NCBI RefSeq assembly: GCF_002209355.2
Contig: NZ_CP106855.1
Location: 1,302,001-1,366,000, forward strand
From: Bdellovibrio sp. SKB1291214
GTDB taxonomy: Bacteria > Bdellovibrionota > Bdellovibrionia > Bdellovibrionales > Bdellovibrionaceae
Length of the DNA stretch: 64,000 nucleotides
Direction of reading: 5' to 3'
The notes beneath the pieces were generated by a model. The model saw only the letters and a program-made list of their open reading frames with translations. It was not told the DNA's origin and made no database searches. Of the stretch, positions 25,842 through 35,549 are shown in pieces; position 1 is the stretch's first letter; every line of letters starts with the position of its first letter. Made by a program: the position numbers and the translations under genes.

Positions 25842-26846
25842 TTAGCCGGTTTTCTTACGAGCCAAAGACGGTGGAAGGATCTCCACCACTTTGTTTCCAG
25901 CGTCTTCTGGTTTGTAATAGCTAACCTGATTACGACCTCTGCGTTTGGCATCGTACAAAGCGTGATCGGCACGACGAACCAGCTCTTTCGGGCCAATATT
26001 TTCTCCAGGAACCGTGATTGCAAAACCTAACGAAGCGGTTAGCTTGATAGAATCTTCGCCATTACGGAAGGTTGTTTTCTCAATATTTTCACGTAAGCGT
26101 TCGCAGAAATGCACCGCGCCTTCGTGGTTGGTCTCCGTCAACACGACAAGAAATTCGTCACCGCCATAGCGTGCCGGAATATCAATGTTACGAGTACAAG
26201 CACGAATGATTTTACCCACTTCCGAAAGCACATAACTTCCGAACAAGTGGTCATGTCCGTCATTCACGGTTTTGAAATAGTCCATATCCATCATCACCAC
26301 GCAGACGTCACGACCAAAGCGTCTTGCACGCTCCATCTCGAACTCAAGGCGTTGGTAAAGAGAGCGCATGTTGTACAGATTCGTTAAATCATCTGTATCG
26401 ACCATTTCTTTAAGTCTTTCGTTCGCAAACAACAACTGCTCATGAAGATCACGAATGCGCAGTTGAGAACGAATGCGCGCTAGCAACTCAAGAGGAACAA
26501 AGGGCTTTACAATATAGTCGTCAGCACCTGAATCCAGGGCTTCGATGATCGCTTCGGTGTGAGAATTTTCAGACACGAAAACACATGAAACATGCGACAA
26601 ACGTTCACGGATCGTGCGAAGAACACGAAGGCCCGCCATCGATTGCGCCATCCAATCCAAAATGACCACATGAGGAATCCACGACTCGATCAGCTTATGA
26701 GCCTCACCTTCAGTCGTTACTCCACGCGCGTCGTAGCCTTCCCAACGGAGAGGCTCCAACAGAATTTCCAAACTGTCTGGATCGTCGTCGATTACTAAAA
26801 TGCGGCGACTTTTTGGATGTTTATTACTAGTTTCAAAACCACTCAT
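25842..26846 (-). CDS. Response regulator with GGDEF diguanylate cyclase output
   Basis: 334 residues from the ATG ending at 26846; a GTG six bases further upstream is also possible. The receiver domain has VIDDD, Asp64 as phospho-acceptor in VILDW and KPF. The GGDEF domain keeps the active site GGDEF (228-232) and the inhibitory I-site RNID (219-222), exactly five residues upstream. It should make c-di-GMP and be feedback-inhibited. The cognate kinase is not nearby. A receiver-GGDEF layout like PleD-type or WspR-type proteins suggests control by phosphorylation. Confidence 0.92.
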   Translation of the reverse strand: MSGFETSNKHPKSRRILVIDDDPDSLEILLEPLRWEGYDARGVTTEGEAHKLIESWIPHVVILDWMAQSMAGLRVLRTIRERLSHVSCVFVSENSHTEAIIEALDSGADDYIVKPFVPLELLARIRSQLRIRDLHEQLLFANERLKEMVDTDDLTNLYNMRSLYQRLEFEMERARRFGRDVCVVMMDMDYFKTVNDGHDHLFGSYVLSEVGKIIRACTRNIDIPARYGGDEFLVVLTETNHEGAVHFCERLRENIEKTTFRNGEDSIKLTASLGFAITVPGENIGPKELVRRADHALYDAKRRGRNQVSYYKPEDAGNKVVEILPPSLARKKTG

Positions 26847-26897
26847 CTGCACACCAGTATAACTTTGACGTTCTCTTCGGTTTAGTTTTGGCTCTTG

Positions 26898-27143
26898 TTG
26901 AGTCCAAAATTCAGTCTTATGTACTGGGTTGATTTTGCCCCCTCGACCTCGATCTTTGGGGAGTCGCCTGACGGGTGGGAAGGGGTAGTTATTTGCTTCG
27001 GACAGTCCTCGCTCGTTTCAGTTCAGGACTTTTTGAACTCTGACCTTTGGCTCGCTGCGGAACTTGCAACTAACTACCCCTTCCCACCCACCAGACTCCA
27101 CGAAGATTTTGGGGAGGAGCAATCTACTAGTTCTTAGACTCAA
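26898..27143. repeat. Large imperfect palindrome upstream of leuS
   Basis: In the longest non-coding stretch of the window (about 26847-27319), GGGTGGGAAGGGGTAGTTA at 26973-26991 is exactly matched in reverse complement at 27071-27089. Weaker arm matches extend outward (GGGGAGTC at about 26958-26965 against GACTCCAC after 27089) to TTGAGTC at 26898-26904 and GACTCAA at 27137-27143. The inner 79 bases also contain paired segments. There is no open frame I trust. It could be a long RNA hairpin in the leuS leader, a mobile palindromic element or a remnant duplication. Confidence 0.82.
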
Positions 27144-27319
27144 TAGGATTCAATTCGGGCAAAAAATATCGACGAGAAATGCAGTTGGAGTTGCCTGAGG
27201 TTTATTCGAGAATTTGGGGCTTACTTGGGGGTATCGGTCATTTTGATTTCTCGTTGAATTGCCGAGGATTTTTCGATAGTTATGTTTGATCTAAATTGAG
27301 CTTCTTGGGGTGTTTTTTT

Positions 27320-29725
27320 ATGAGTTTGAATTTTACTGAGATTGAGAAGAAGTGGCAGAAAAAATGGGCGGATGCGCAGGCTTTTAAGGCTGAGGCGACG
27401 TCTTCTAAGCCGAAGTACTATGCGCTTGATATGTTTCCTTATCCATCGGGGTCGGGTTTGCATATTGGTCACATGGCTTCTTACACTCCGGGCGATATTG
27501 TTTCTCGCTATAAGCGCGCGAAGGGTTTCAACGTTCTTCATCCGATGGGTTACGATGCGTTTGGTTTGCCTGCGGAACAGTACGCTATTCAAACTGGGAT
27601 TCATCCAGCGATCACGACTGAAAAAGCTATCGAGAGCTTCCGTAAGACTCTTCAGTCATTTGGATTTAGCTTTGACTGGAGCCGCGAGATTTCTACGGCT
27701 GAGCCTAAGTTTTACAAATGGACTCAATTCATTTTCTTGAAACTTTATGAGCGTGGACTTGCTTATCAAAAAGAAGTTCCTGTGAACTGGTGTCCAGAAC
27801 TTAAAACAGTTTTGGCGAATGATGAAGTTATCGATGGCAAGTCGGAACGCGGTGGTCACCCGGTCATTCGCGTTCCAATGAAACAGTGGATGCTTAAAAT
27901 CACGGACTACGCTGAACGTCTTTTGAACGACCTGGATAAAGTTGATTGGCCAGAGCGCACGAAAGAAGCACAACGTAACTGGATTGGTAAATCTGAAGGT
28001 GCACGTGTGATGTTCAAGGTGAAAGACGAAGCTGATTTGTCTTTTGAAGTGTTCACGACGCGTCCTGATACTTTGTTCGGTGTTAGCTTTATGGTTTTGG
28101 CGCCGGAACATCCACTGGTTAAGCGCATCACGACTCAACCACAACATGCTTCTGTTGAAGATTATGTTTTAGCGACGTCTCGCAAATCTGAAGTTGAGCG
28201 TAAAGCTACGACTGAAAAAACCGGCGTCTTCACAGGTGCGCACGCGATCAACCCAGTAAATGGTGAATCTGTCGAGATCTGGATTGCTGACTACGTTCTC
28301 ACTGACTACGGAACAGGTGCGATCATGGCGGTTCCTGGTCACGATGCTCGCGACCACGAATTTGCAACGAAATTCAACTTACCTGTGAAGCGTGTACTTG
28401 AAGGTGGCGACACTTTGCCTTTCGAGGGCGACGGCAAACTTGTTAATTCTGATTTCCTAAATGGTCTTACTAAGACGGAAGCTATCAGCAAAATGATCGC
28501 TCACTTGGAAAACGCCAAATTAGGTACGCGTGAAGTTCAATACAAACTTCGTGACTGGTTATTCTCTCGCCAACGCTATTGGGGCGAACCGTTCCCAATC
28601 GTCAACCTTGAGGGCGGCAAACAGATGGGCGTTCCATACGACGAACTTCCAGTGATGCTTCCTGAAGTTGCTGATTATGAACCTTCTGAAACTGGCGAGG
28701 CTCCCCTTGCGAAAATTCACGAATGGGTAAATTACAAAGGTAAAAACGGCGAAACAGGTCGTCGCGAGACAGACACGATGCCGGGTGCTGCGGGTTCTTC
28801 TTGGTACTTCTTGCGCTATATTGATCCAAACAACGATGCAGCTCCATTTGATCCTCAGGCGGAAAAATACTGGATGCCGGTGGATTTATACGTAGGCGGA
28901 CCGGAGCACACGGTAGGTCACTTGTTATACTCACGCTTCTGGATGAAGGTTCTTTTCGATTGCGGTCTTGTGACTCATGACGAACCTTTCAAAAAGCTAG
29001 CTCACCAAGGGATGATCTTGGGGCCAGATAACCAAAAGATGTCAAAATCTCGTGGAAACGTGATTTCTCCGGATGATGTGGCGAAAACCCACGGTGCAGA
29101 TGCGTTGAGAACCTTCATCAGCTTTATGGGTCCTTTGAACGCAGATAAACCTTGGTCTCCAACTGGGATCGATGGGGTAAAACGCTTCTTGGACCGTGTA
29201 GGCCGCCTGGTTGTTTCTGACGACGGCAATTATGTAGCGACGAAGGAGGCTTTGCCTCCAGCGATTGAGAAATTACTTCATAAAACGATCAAAAAAGTCA
29301 CTGAGGACGTGGAAAGCATGAGCTTTAACACGGCTATCGCGGCGATGATGATCCTGGTAAATGACCTTTACAAGGCTGACTGCAGCTCTGAACTGGTTCT
29401 AAAACCACTCGCGCAAATTCTGGCTCCATTTGCTCCGCACATGGCTGAAGAATTGTGGGAAAAAATGGGTGGTGAGGGACTTTGCTCTTTGGCTCCTTGG
29501 CCAAGTTATGATAGTAACCTTTGCGCTGACGACACTGTGACAATCGGCGTGCAGGTGAATGGAAAAATGCGCGGCACGATCGAAATTGGGGTGGCTGCTT
29601 CTGAAGAGGAAGCACTGACCGCGGCGAAAGCCGTGCCTGGTGTTAATTCTGCACTTTCTGGCAAAGATCCTGATAAGGTGATCTACAAAGCTGGAAAGAT
29701 TTTGAATCTGATTATCAAAGCTTAG
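27320..29725 (+). CDS. leuS: Leucyl-tRNA synthetase
   Basis: 801 residues from the ATG at 27320; an upstream in-frame start would add eight non-conserved residues. Class I signatures are PYPSGSGLHIGH (HIGH at 48-51) and KMSKS at 573-577. The editing domain lies between them (FTTRPDTLFG, TGAIMAVPGHDARD). The C-terminal domain ends KVIYKAGKILNLI. It charges tRNA-Leu. The leader upstream carries the large palindrome. Confidence 0.97.
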   Translation: MSLNFTEIEKKWQKKWADAQAFKAEATSSKPKYYALDMFPYPSGSGLHIGHMASYTPGDIVSRYKRAKGFNVLHPMGYDAFGLPAEQYAIQTGIHPAITTEKAIESFRKTLQSFGFSFDWSREISTAEPKFYKWTQFIFLKLYERGLAYQKEVPVNWCPELKTVLANDEVIDGKSERGGHPVIRVPMKQWMLKITDYAERLLNDLDKVDWPERTKEAQRNWIGKSEGARVMFKVKDEADLSFEVFTTRPDTLFGVSFMVLAPEHPLVKRITTQPQHASVEDYVLATSRKSEVERKATTEKTGVFTGAHAINPVNGESVEIWIADYVLTDYGTGAIMAVPGHDARDHEFATKFNLPVKRVLEGGDTLPFEGDGKLVNSDFLNGLTKTEAISKMIAHLENAKLGTREVQYKLRDWLFSRQRYWGEPFPIVNLEGGKQMGVPYDELPVMLPEVADYEPSETGEAPLAKIHEWVNYKGKNGETGRRETDTMPGAAGSSWYFLRYIDPNNDAAPFDPQAEKYWMPVDLYVGGPEHTVGHLLYSRFWMKVLFDCGLVTHDEPFKKLAHQGMILGPDNQKMSKSRGNVISPDDVAKTHGADALRTFISFMGPLNADKPWSPTGIDGVKRFLDRVGRLVVSDDGNYVATKEALPPAIEKLLHKTIKKVTEDVESMSFNTAIAAMMILVNDLYKADCSSELVLKPLAQILAPFAPHMAEELWEKMGGEGLCSLAPWPSYDSNLCADDTVTIGVQVNGKMRGTIEIGVAASEEEALTAAKAVPGVNSALSGKDPDKVIYKAGKILNLIIKA

Positions 29726-29791
29726 GGCAATCTTTGGATGGCCCTAGCATAACAACTCCGGACAACCCGGGGGATGCGAGGGCCAACGAAG

Positions 29792-31696
29792 ATGTCTAAT
29801 TGGAGTCCTGAAAAAAGCGCGGCGCTTTACGGTATCAACAACTGGGGCAACGGTTATTTCAGAATTAATTCGACGGGAACTGTTTCAGTTACTCCAATGG
29901 GTGCAACGGGTCCTTCGGTAGACCTGCACGAATTGACTCAAGATCTTTTAGACCGCGGTATTCGCGTTCCTATCATGATCCGTTTCCCCGACATCATCAA
30001 ATCACGCGTTGAGCTTTTGAACGGCTGCTTTAAAAAGGCATTTGCTGACCACGGTTACAAAGGTAACTACAACGGTGTCTACCCGATCAAAGTGAATCAA
30101 CAACGTCACTTGGTTCAAGAAATCGTAAAATACGGCAAAGACTTCAGCATGGGTCTTGAATGTGGTTCTAAACCAGAACTTCTTGTCGTTCTTGCATTGA
30201 TGAACACTGAAAATGCGTTGATCATCTGCAACGGTTTCAAAGACGCTGAATACATCGAAACGGCAATCCTTTCTCAAAAACTAGGTCGCAACACGATCAT
30301 CGTCGTTGACCGTAAAGAAGAATTGAAAATGATCGTGGACGTGGCGAAGAAATTCAACACTCGTCCAAAAATCGGTTTCCGTGCGAAATTGAACACTCAA
30401 GGTGCTGGTAAATGGGTTGATTCTTCAGGCGCTCGTTCTAAGTTCGGTTTGACTGCGACTGAGATCGTTGATGGTGTTGAATATTTGAAAGCAGAAGGCA
30501 TGCTTGATTGCTTGGAGTTGATGCATTACCACATCGGTTCTCAAGTTCCTGCAATCCAATCCATTAAATCTTCTTTAAAAGAAGGCATTCGTTTCTACGT
30601 TGAGCTTTATAAAATGGGCGCGGGTCTTAAGTATTTGGACGTGGGTGGCGGTCTTGGTATCGACTATGACGGTTCAGGTCACTCTGACAGCTCTGTGAAC
30701 TATTCTGAACAAGAATATGCGAACGACATCGTTTCTACGGTTCAAACTCTTTGCGATGAAAAAGGCATTCCACATCCAAACATCGTAACTGAGTCTGGCC
30801 GCTTCTTAGTGGCCCATCACTCGGTTTTGGTATTCAACGTTTTGGGCATGAATGACCTTCACCGCAATGAACCTCCACGTCCTGCAACGAAGGGTGATCC
30901 TTCAATCATGCAAGACATGCAGTACATCTACGAAAAAGTTAACAAAGATAATATCAACGAATGCTTCAATGACCTTGAGCAATCTAAGAACGAAACTTTG
31001 CAGCTTTTCACATATGGCGTTCTTTCACTTGAGCAACGTGCATGGTGCGAATCCATGTACTTCACGATCGCAACAAAGATGGTGAAATTGGCGAAGACTG
31101 TTCCAGACACTGAAGACATCATCTCTGCATTGTCTAAAGAGTTGTGCGACACTTACTACTCAAACTTCTCTTTGTTCCAATCTCTTCCAGATTCTTGGGC
31201 GGTTGGACAGTTGTTCCCGGTATTGCCTATCCACCGCTTGGGTGAAGAGCCTGCACGTGAAGCGACACTTGCGGATTTGACTTGTGACTCTGACGGTGTC
31301 ATCGAAAAATTCATCGACACTGAATCTGGCGAGCCAAAGGAAACAATCCGCCTGCACAAATTCACAGATGGCGACCAGTATTATTTGGGCGTTTTCCTAA
31401 CTGGTGCTTATCAAGAAATCCTGGGTGACCTTCATAATTTGTTCGGCGATACAGACGCAGTTCATATTTCTTTGAATGGTGTTGGTTACACGATCGACCA
31501 CTACGTTCCAGGCGACACAGTGACTGAAGTATTGTCATACGTTCAGTACGGTCGCTCGGAAATGGTGGACAACGTTCGCCAAGCGACAGAAGAGTCTATC
31601 CAAAAAGGTTCGATCACTAAGCAAGAAGCGAAGCTTTTGATCAAGCACTACGAAGAAGGTCTTTCTGGTTACACTTACCTCGAAGAAGCTGAGTAA
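29792..31696 (+). CDS. speA: Biosynthetic arginine decarboxylase
   Basis: 634 residues from the ATG at 29792 (an in-frame ATG at 29774 is possible). PLP lysine sits in GVYPIKVNQQ. The glycine-rich phosphate loop is YLDVGGGLGIDYDGS, and the substrate region is GVLSLEQRAWCES. It converts arginine to agmatine, the first step to putrescine. An agmatinase-family gene lies 5.6 kb downstream. A terminator follows. Confidence 0.95.
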   Translation: MSNWSPEKSAALYGINNWGNGYFRINSTGTVSVTPMGATGPSVDLHELTQDLLDRGIRVPIMIRFPDIIKSRVELLNGCFKKAFADHGYKGNYNGVYPIKVNQQRHLVQEIVKYGKDFSMGLECGSKPELLVVLALMNTENALIICNGFKDAEYIETAILSQKLGRNTIIVVDRKEELKMIVDVAKKFNTRPKIGFRAKLNTQGAGKWVDSSGARSKFGLTATEIVDGVEYLKAEGMLDCLELMHYHIGSQVPAIQSIKSSLKEGIRFYVELYKMGAGLKYLDVGGGLGIDYDGSGHSDSSVNYSEQEYANDIVSTVQTLCDEKGIPHPNIVTESGRFLVAHHSVLVFNVLGMNDLHRNEPPRPATKGDPSIMQDMQYIYEKVNKDNINECFNDLEQSKNETLQLFTYGVLSLEQRAWCESMYFTIATKMVKLAKTVPDTEDIISALSKELCDTYYSNFSLFQSLPDSWAVGQLFPVLPIHRLGEEPAREATLADLTCDSDGVIEKFIDTESGEPKETIRLHKFTDGDQYYLGVFLTGAYQEILGDLHNLFGDTDAVHISLNGVGYTIDHYVPGDTVTEVLSYVQYGRSEMVDNVRQATEESIQKGSITKQEAKLLIKHYEEGLSGYTYLEEAE

Positions 31697-31719
31697 GCCG
31701 AAATTAAATTTTGAATTTC

Positions 31720-31749
31720 AAAAAAGCCGACCGAAAAGTCGGCTTTTTT
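31720..31749. terminator. Intrinsic terminator after speA
   Basis: AAAAAAGCCGAC (31720-31731) pairs with GTCGGCTTTTTT (31738-31749) around a CGAAAA loop. The T-run is on the plus strand. Confidence 0.93.
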
Positions 31750-31764
31750 ATTTTCAGGTTCGTC

Positions 31765-31787
31765 GGTACCTCTTACCTTCAAGGTAA
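31765..31787. repeat. Small GGTAC-type palindrome
   Basis: GGTACC, then TTACCTTCAAGGTAA (31773-31787, pairing TTACC with GGTAA) resembles the core of the hairpin at 6968-7011 (GGTAC.TC.TTACCTT..AAGG). The match is short and may be chance. Confidence 0.35.
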
Positions 31788-31943
31788 AGAAGTAAGGTTG
31801 CACCTAACGCTGAACCTATCCCTACAGCTAGCTGTCTAACAGGACTATATACCAATTCGCTGGGCCGCTCCCCTGTACCTTTTGACCGCCTCCGTGCTGA
31901 TTGAAAAGCTAATATACAGGCACTTTTTGGAGAACCTTCGTCT

Positions 31944-32513
31944 ATGAAATACATTCTATCCTCATTTGTTATTCTTATCAGCGCAATTACGGGAACAGCA
32001 AAAGCAGAACCACCTCCAGGAGCAGTCGTTGATCCCACGACAATCTGTAATGGTGGTGTATGTTCAGAACCGATGACGAACATCGTAGACGGCTACTCTC
32101 ATGGCGTTGCTGGTTTCGCTGATCAAGGTTTAACGGGATATTCCGGCAAGTGCTTTCACCTTAGCAATCAGTTTGATCCAAACTTTGCACACCACGGTGG
32201 ATTCGTGTTTGCTAAGAGCGAAAGCGAAATCGGTATTGCTGGCGCCTTTAATTTCTTTTACAACGAAGACCCTTATCAAGATATGAGCGCAGAACAGATG
32301 CAGCAGCATTTTGAAAAGACAGGTTCAAAGCTAAGCCCAGGTATCGAAACTTCGACCGAAGTTCAGTTAGCACATATCTATGACGAGACAGACATCCGCT
32401 ATTCTTACCGCAGCGACGATTCGAAAAAGAACCTTTTTGTTATCGGAAGTACTTCGGATAAGTCAGGTAATGTTCAAGCAGCAGTTTTCTGCAAAATGAT
32501 CCGTCATCCTTAA
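31944..32513 (+). CDS. Exported protein of unknown function, 189 aa
   Basis: The signal peptide (MKYILSSFVILISAITGTAKA) cleaves before EPPPGAV. The mature protein has four cysteines (TICNGGVCSEP, GKCFHL, VFCKMI), likely disulfides. Distinct segments are GVAGFADQGLTGYSGKCFHLSNQFDP and HHGGFVFAKSESE. No family is recognised; it is probably periplasmic or secreted. The gene stands alone, with a GGAGAA site before the ATG and a hairpin after the stop. Confidence 0.68.
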   Translation: MKYILSSFVILISAITGTAKAEPPPGAVVDPTTICNGGVCSEPMTNIVDGYSHGVAGFADQGLTGYSGKCFHLSNQFDPNFAHHGGFVFAKSESEIGIAGAFNFFYNEDPYQDMSAEQMQQHFEKTGSKLSPGIETSTEVQLAHIYDETDIRYSYRSDDSKKNLFVIGSTSDKSGNVQAAVFCKMIRHP

Positions 32514-32541
32514 ATCGACTCTGAGAAGCCAAGCCCAAATC

Positions 32542-32565
32542 TTAGACCAGATCTTTCTGGTCTAA
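32542..32565 (+). terminator. Hairpin after 189-aa exported protein
   Basis: TTAGACCAG (32542-32550) pairs exactly with CTGGTCTAA (32557-32565) around a 6-base loop. Only a weak T-run follows, so termination is likely but not certain. Confidence 0.6.
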
Positions 32566-32667
32566 AGGTCTTTGTCGATGTTTGTTTTCTGAAATATTCC
32601 CAACACCCCGTTCGGTTCTTTTTCAAAATCCATGTCATCCTAAACTTATCAAGCAGAGGAGTTTAAG

Positions 32668-33384
32668 ATGCAACGCTCAAATTACCACGCTCCACGCCGT
32701 CGAGATCGCGAAATGGCAGCGATACAACGTGAACGTCGTGAAATCCAATTCTCTCCTGAAGAAGAACAACTGCGCGAACAGAAATTCTTAAATCGTGCGG
32801 AAGCAAGACACCGCTATAATCAACACGCCCGCAGCGAAAAAGAATATCATCAACGCTCTATGGACTCATCCAAGGAAAACAATTATCCCTCGTCACAGAA
32901 TGACGAGGCAGATTTTTACAATTACGAAGAAAATCGCGAACACCTTCGTTACGCTTCACCAGACTTCAATACCGGATATGCGCACGATGCGAATCGTCCT
33001 CTTCCTCGAGATTTCGTCTCCAGTTCAAACTATGAGGCTAATAAACGCCAAAAAAATTTGGCGGAGCAGGATTGGACAGAGCGGGATTTCCATCCTGACA
33101 GACAGCGCACCGATCATCGCAACGATATCAAAATCCGGGATGAAATTACCCATGCGTTGGCTCAACATCGCGACGTCGACGCCCGTGATATTGATGTGGA
33201 AGTCCACGAGGGCATTGTGACTTTGACTGGATTTGTGCCAGAACGAAAAATGCGCTACCTGGCCGAAGATATTTCAATAAATTGTTATGGAGCGGTTGAT
33301 GTGACCAACCATCTCCGTGTGCACCGAAATTCTGAAGCCGAAGCTCGCTTTGGTGGAAGAAGAACTTTCGAGCGTCGGCCTTAA
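32668..33384 (+). CDS. BON-domain protein with charged N-terminal region
   Basis: 238 residues. The first 150 residues are very rich in Arg, Glu, Asn and Tyr, without a signal peptide, and look disordered. The C-terminal BON domain (DIKIRDEITHALAQHRDVDARDIDVEVHEGIVTLTGFVPERKMRYLAEDI...GAVDVTNHL) has the central GIVTLTG turn. BON domains usually bind phospholipids or act in envelope stress, but here the lack of an export signal suggests a cytoplasmic or stress-induced role. A clear ribosome site (AGAGGAG) precedes the ATG and a terminator follows. Confidence 0.82.
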   Translation: MQRSNYHAPRRRDREMAAIQRERREIQFSPEEEQLREQKFLNRAEARHRYNQHARSEKEYHQRSMDSSKENNYPSSQNDEADFYNYEENREHLRYASPDFNTGYAHDANRPLPRDFVSSSNYEANKRQKNLAEQDWTERDFHPDRQRTDHRNDIKIRDEITHALAQHRDVDARDIDVEVHEGIVTLTGFVPERKMRYLAEDISINCYGAVDVTNHLRVHRNSEAEARFGGRRTFERRP

Positions 33385-33416
33385 TTGCGGAATTACCGTC
33401 GTATGCTTGAAATAGA

Positions 33417-33444
33417 AAAGGGCAACTTACGTTGCCCTTTTTTT
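33417..33444. terminator. Intrinsic terminator
   Basis: AAAGGGCAAC pairs with GTTGCCCTTT around a TTAC loop, followed by a T-run. It lies between the BON gene and the convergent permease gene and may act on both. Confidence 0.92.
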
Positions 33445-33465
33445 ATTTCGCTGAAGCGAAGAGTT

Positions 33466-34494
33466 TTACATTTTAGAGTCGAAGGCGTCGCGAACTGCTT
33501 TACCGATGTTGTTCAAAAGGATCAACGTGATAACGATCGCTACCAACGGACCCCAAACCAACCACTCAGCAATGGTGAACCATTTTTGAGCTTGAGCCAT
33601 CAACTCACCCCATGAAGGAGTGGGAGGACGAAGACCAAGACCCAAATAATCCAACATCGACAACGCGTATACGTTCGCAGAGATCGCGAATGGCGCGAAA
33701 GTGATGATCGGAGTTAATGCATTCGGAAGAATATGCTTAGCAATGATACGAGAATGAGTCGCACCAATTGCCGACGCAGCTTCAACGTATTCACGCTTAC
33801 GCAAAGACAAGAACTGTGCACGCATATAGGCTGCGATACCTGTCCAACCTAATACAGCCGTCAAAGCAGCAAGAACTGCGATGTTAGGAGTAAAGATTGA
33901 AATAATCGTGATCAATACGAACAGGTACGGAACAGATTCCACGACCTCTACAATACGCTGACCCACCAAATCCACACGGCCACCCATGTAACCCATCACC
34001 GAACCTATCGTGATACCGATCAAGTAAGTGAAAAGCCAAGCACCGATTGCAAACATCATCGTGTAACGGAAACCGTACAGAAGACGAGTCATCACGTCAC
34101 GACCACTCTCATCAGTTCCTAACCAGTTTTGTTTGGTTGGTGCTGATGGATATGTTTCAACTGATTTATTGCTTTCGTAGGGATCCCATTGGATCACTGG
34201 CCATACTGACCAGTCGCCCTCTTTCATTTCAAGAGAACGGTAATCCATCACATAGATATCATCGCGACCGAATTCGGAAGGATGGTAGTCAAAGAACAAT
34301 GGATAGTAAGTCTTGCCACTATAGTGAACGATGTGAGGATGATTATTCGCCCAAAGCTCCGCAGTGAAGCTGAAGAAAAACATCGCAAGCAAAATCCAGA
34401 TAGAGACAACGGCGATACGATCACGTTTAAAACGTTTATAGCGCTTAAGCGTAAGCTCGTTCTTAATAAGATATTTTTCGATTGGATCCATCAT
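33466..34494 (-). CDS. Peptide ABC transporter permease, OppC/YejE type
   Basis: 342 residues with about six membrane segments. The binding-protein-dependent permease loop EAASAIGATHSRIIAKHILPNALTPI contacts the ATPase. A long first periplasmic loop (about residues 50-120, WANNHPHIVHYSGKTYYPLFFDYHPSEFG) is the hallmark of the YejE subfamily, which imports oligopeptides and peptide-nucleotide antibiotics. Its ATGA start overlaps the stop of the upstream permease gene. No ATPase gene follows; transcription ends at the terminator at 33417-33444. Confidence 0.88.
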   Translation of the reverse strand: MMDPIEKYLIKNELTLKRYKRFKRDRIAVVSIWILLAMFFFSFTAELWANNHPHIVHYSGKTYYPLFFDYHPSEFGRDDIYVMDYRSLEMKEGDWSVWPVIQWDPYESNKSVETYPSAPTKQNWLGTDESGRDVMTRLLYGFRYTMMFAIGAWLFTYLIGITIGSVMGYMGGRVDLVGQRIVEVVESVPYLFVLITIISIFTPNIAVLAALTAVLGWTGIAAYMRAQFLSLRKREYVEAASAIGATHSRIIAKHILPNALTPIITFAPFAISANVYALSMLDYLGLGLRPPTPSWGELMAQAQKWFTIAEWLVWGPLVAIVITLILLNNIGKAVRDAFDSKM

Positions 34495-35525
34495 TTGAAA
34501 TCAATCCTTGGGTCGATAAGCACGTAGATAACGTCGCTCAAGATACGACCAACCATCATCAACATCGCAGAAATGAACGTAATACCCATGATAACATTGT
34601 AGTCACGAGCTAGAACTGACTGATAACCAAGCAATCCCATACCATCAAGGTTGAACATTTGCTCGATGATCAAAGAACCAGCCAAGAACACACCCAAAAA
34701 GCCACCCAATCCAGTTGCAATTGGAATCAAAGCATTTCTAAGAGCATGTTTGTAAGTAACAACTTTTTCAGAAAGACCTTTCGCACGAGCCGTACGAACG
34801 AAGTCAGACTTAATAACGTCCAACATAGAGTTTCTCATGAGAATAGAAAGCTCTGTGAAGCCGCCGATAGTGTAGCAGATCAAAGGAAGAATCATGTGGT
34901 GAGCACGATCCCAGATTTTGCCAAACGTCGACAATGATTCATAGTCGTCAGACTGCAAACCACCCAACGGGAACAAATTCAATTTACCAGCGAACACAAC
35001 GATCAATACGATACCTAAGATCAATGGTGGGATCGCATATGTGAAGTTCAATAATATAGTAGAAAGCTTATCGAAAGTCTTACCAGCGGTAATCGCCTTT
35101 TTAACCCCAAGAGGAATACAAACGATATAGGTCAGTAATAAAGTGAATAAACCGAAGATCAAAGAAACTGGAAGCTTACTTTTGATAACATCGATAACGG
35201 GCTCTTGATAAGTAAAGCTATCGCCAAAATCTAGGCGAGAGATATTTTTAAGCCAGATGAAATAACGAACATGAATTGGCTTGTCGAAGCCATATTGCTT
35301 CTTTAAAGCTTCAATAACTTCTTCGTTCACAGACGTGTCGCCACGGCTGCTTACAGAAGAACCTCCGCCGCCGCCTCCAGTCGCACCCGCACCAAAGCGG
35401 ATGGCCTGAAGTTTTTGTTCAATAGGGCTTCCTGGAGCCAAATTGATAAGCACGAAGGTCACAAGTGTGATCCCGAAAAAAGTCGGGATCATAAGTAAAA
35501 GTCGACGGATCAGGTATACGAACAA
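34491..35525 (-). CDS. Peptide ABC transporter permease, OppB/YejB type
   Basis: 344 residues beginning at a TTG (MFVYLIRRLLLMIPTFFGITLVTF, the standard OppB start), with GGGAG upstream. A glycine-rich insert (GATGGGGGGSS) and the loop containing VNEEVIEALKKQYGFDKP match YejB. The ATPase-contact loop is VRTARAKGLSEKVVTYKHALRNALIPI. It lies 24 bases after the binding-protein gene and overlaps the next permease by four bases. Confidence 0.9.
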   Translation of the reverse strand: MFVYLIRRLLLMIPTFFGITLVTFVLINLAPGSPIEQKLQAIRFGAGATGGGGGGSSVSSRGDTSVNEEVIEALKKQYGFDKPIHVRYFIWLKNISRLDFGDSFTYQEPVIDVIKSKLPVSLIFGLFTLLLTYIVCIPLGVKKAITAGKTFDKLSTILLNFTYAIPPLILGIVLIVVFAGKLNLFPLGGLQSDDYESLSTFGKIWDRAHHMILPLICYTIGGFTELSILMRNSMLDVIKSDFVRTARAKGLSEKVVTYKHALRNALIPIATGLGGFLGVFLAGSLIIEQMFNLDGMGLLGYQSVLARDYNVIMGITFISAMLMMVGRILSDVIYVLIDPRIDFK

Positions 35526-35549
35526 GGTCCTACTCCCGAGAAGTAACGA

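Noticed and set aside
26895-27137. 80-codon frame across the palindrome upstream of leuS
   Set aside because: It has no ribosome site, and the arms of an inverted repeat would have to encode both halves. Treated as non-coding structure.
31754-32083. 109-codon minus-strand frame near the 189-aa exported protein
   Set aside because: It overlaps the signal peptide region of the better-supported plus-strand gene and has no ribosome site or recognisable features.
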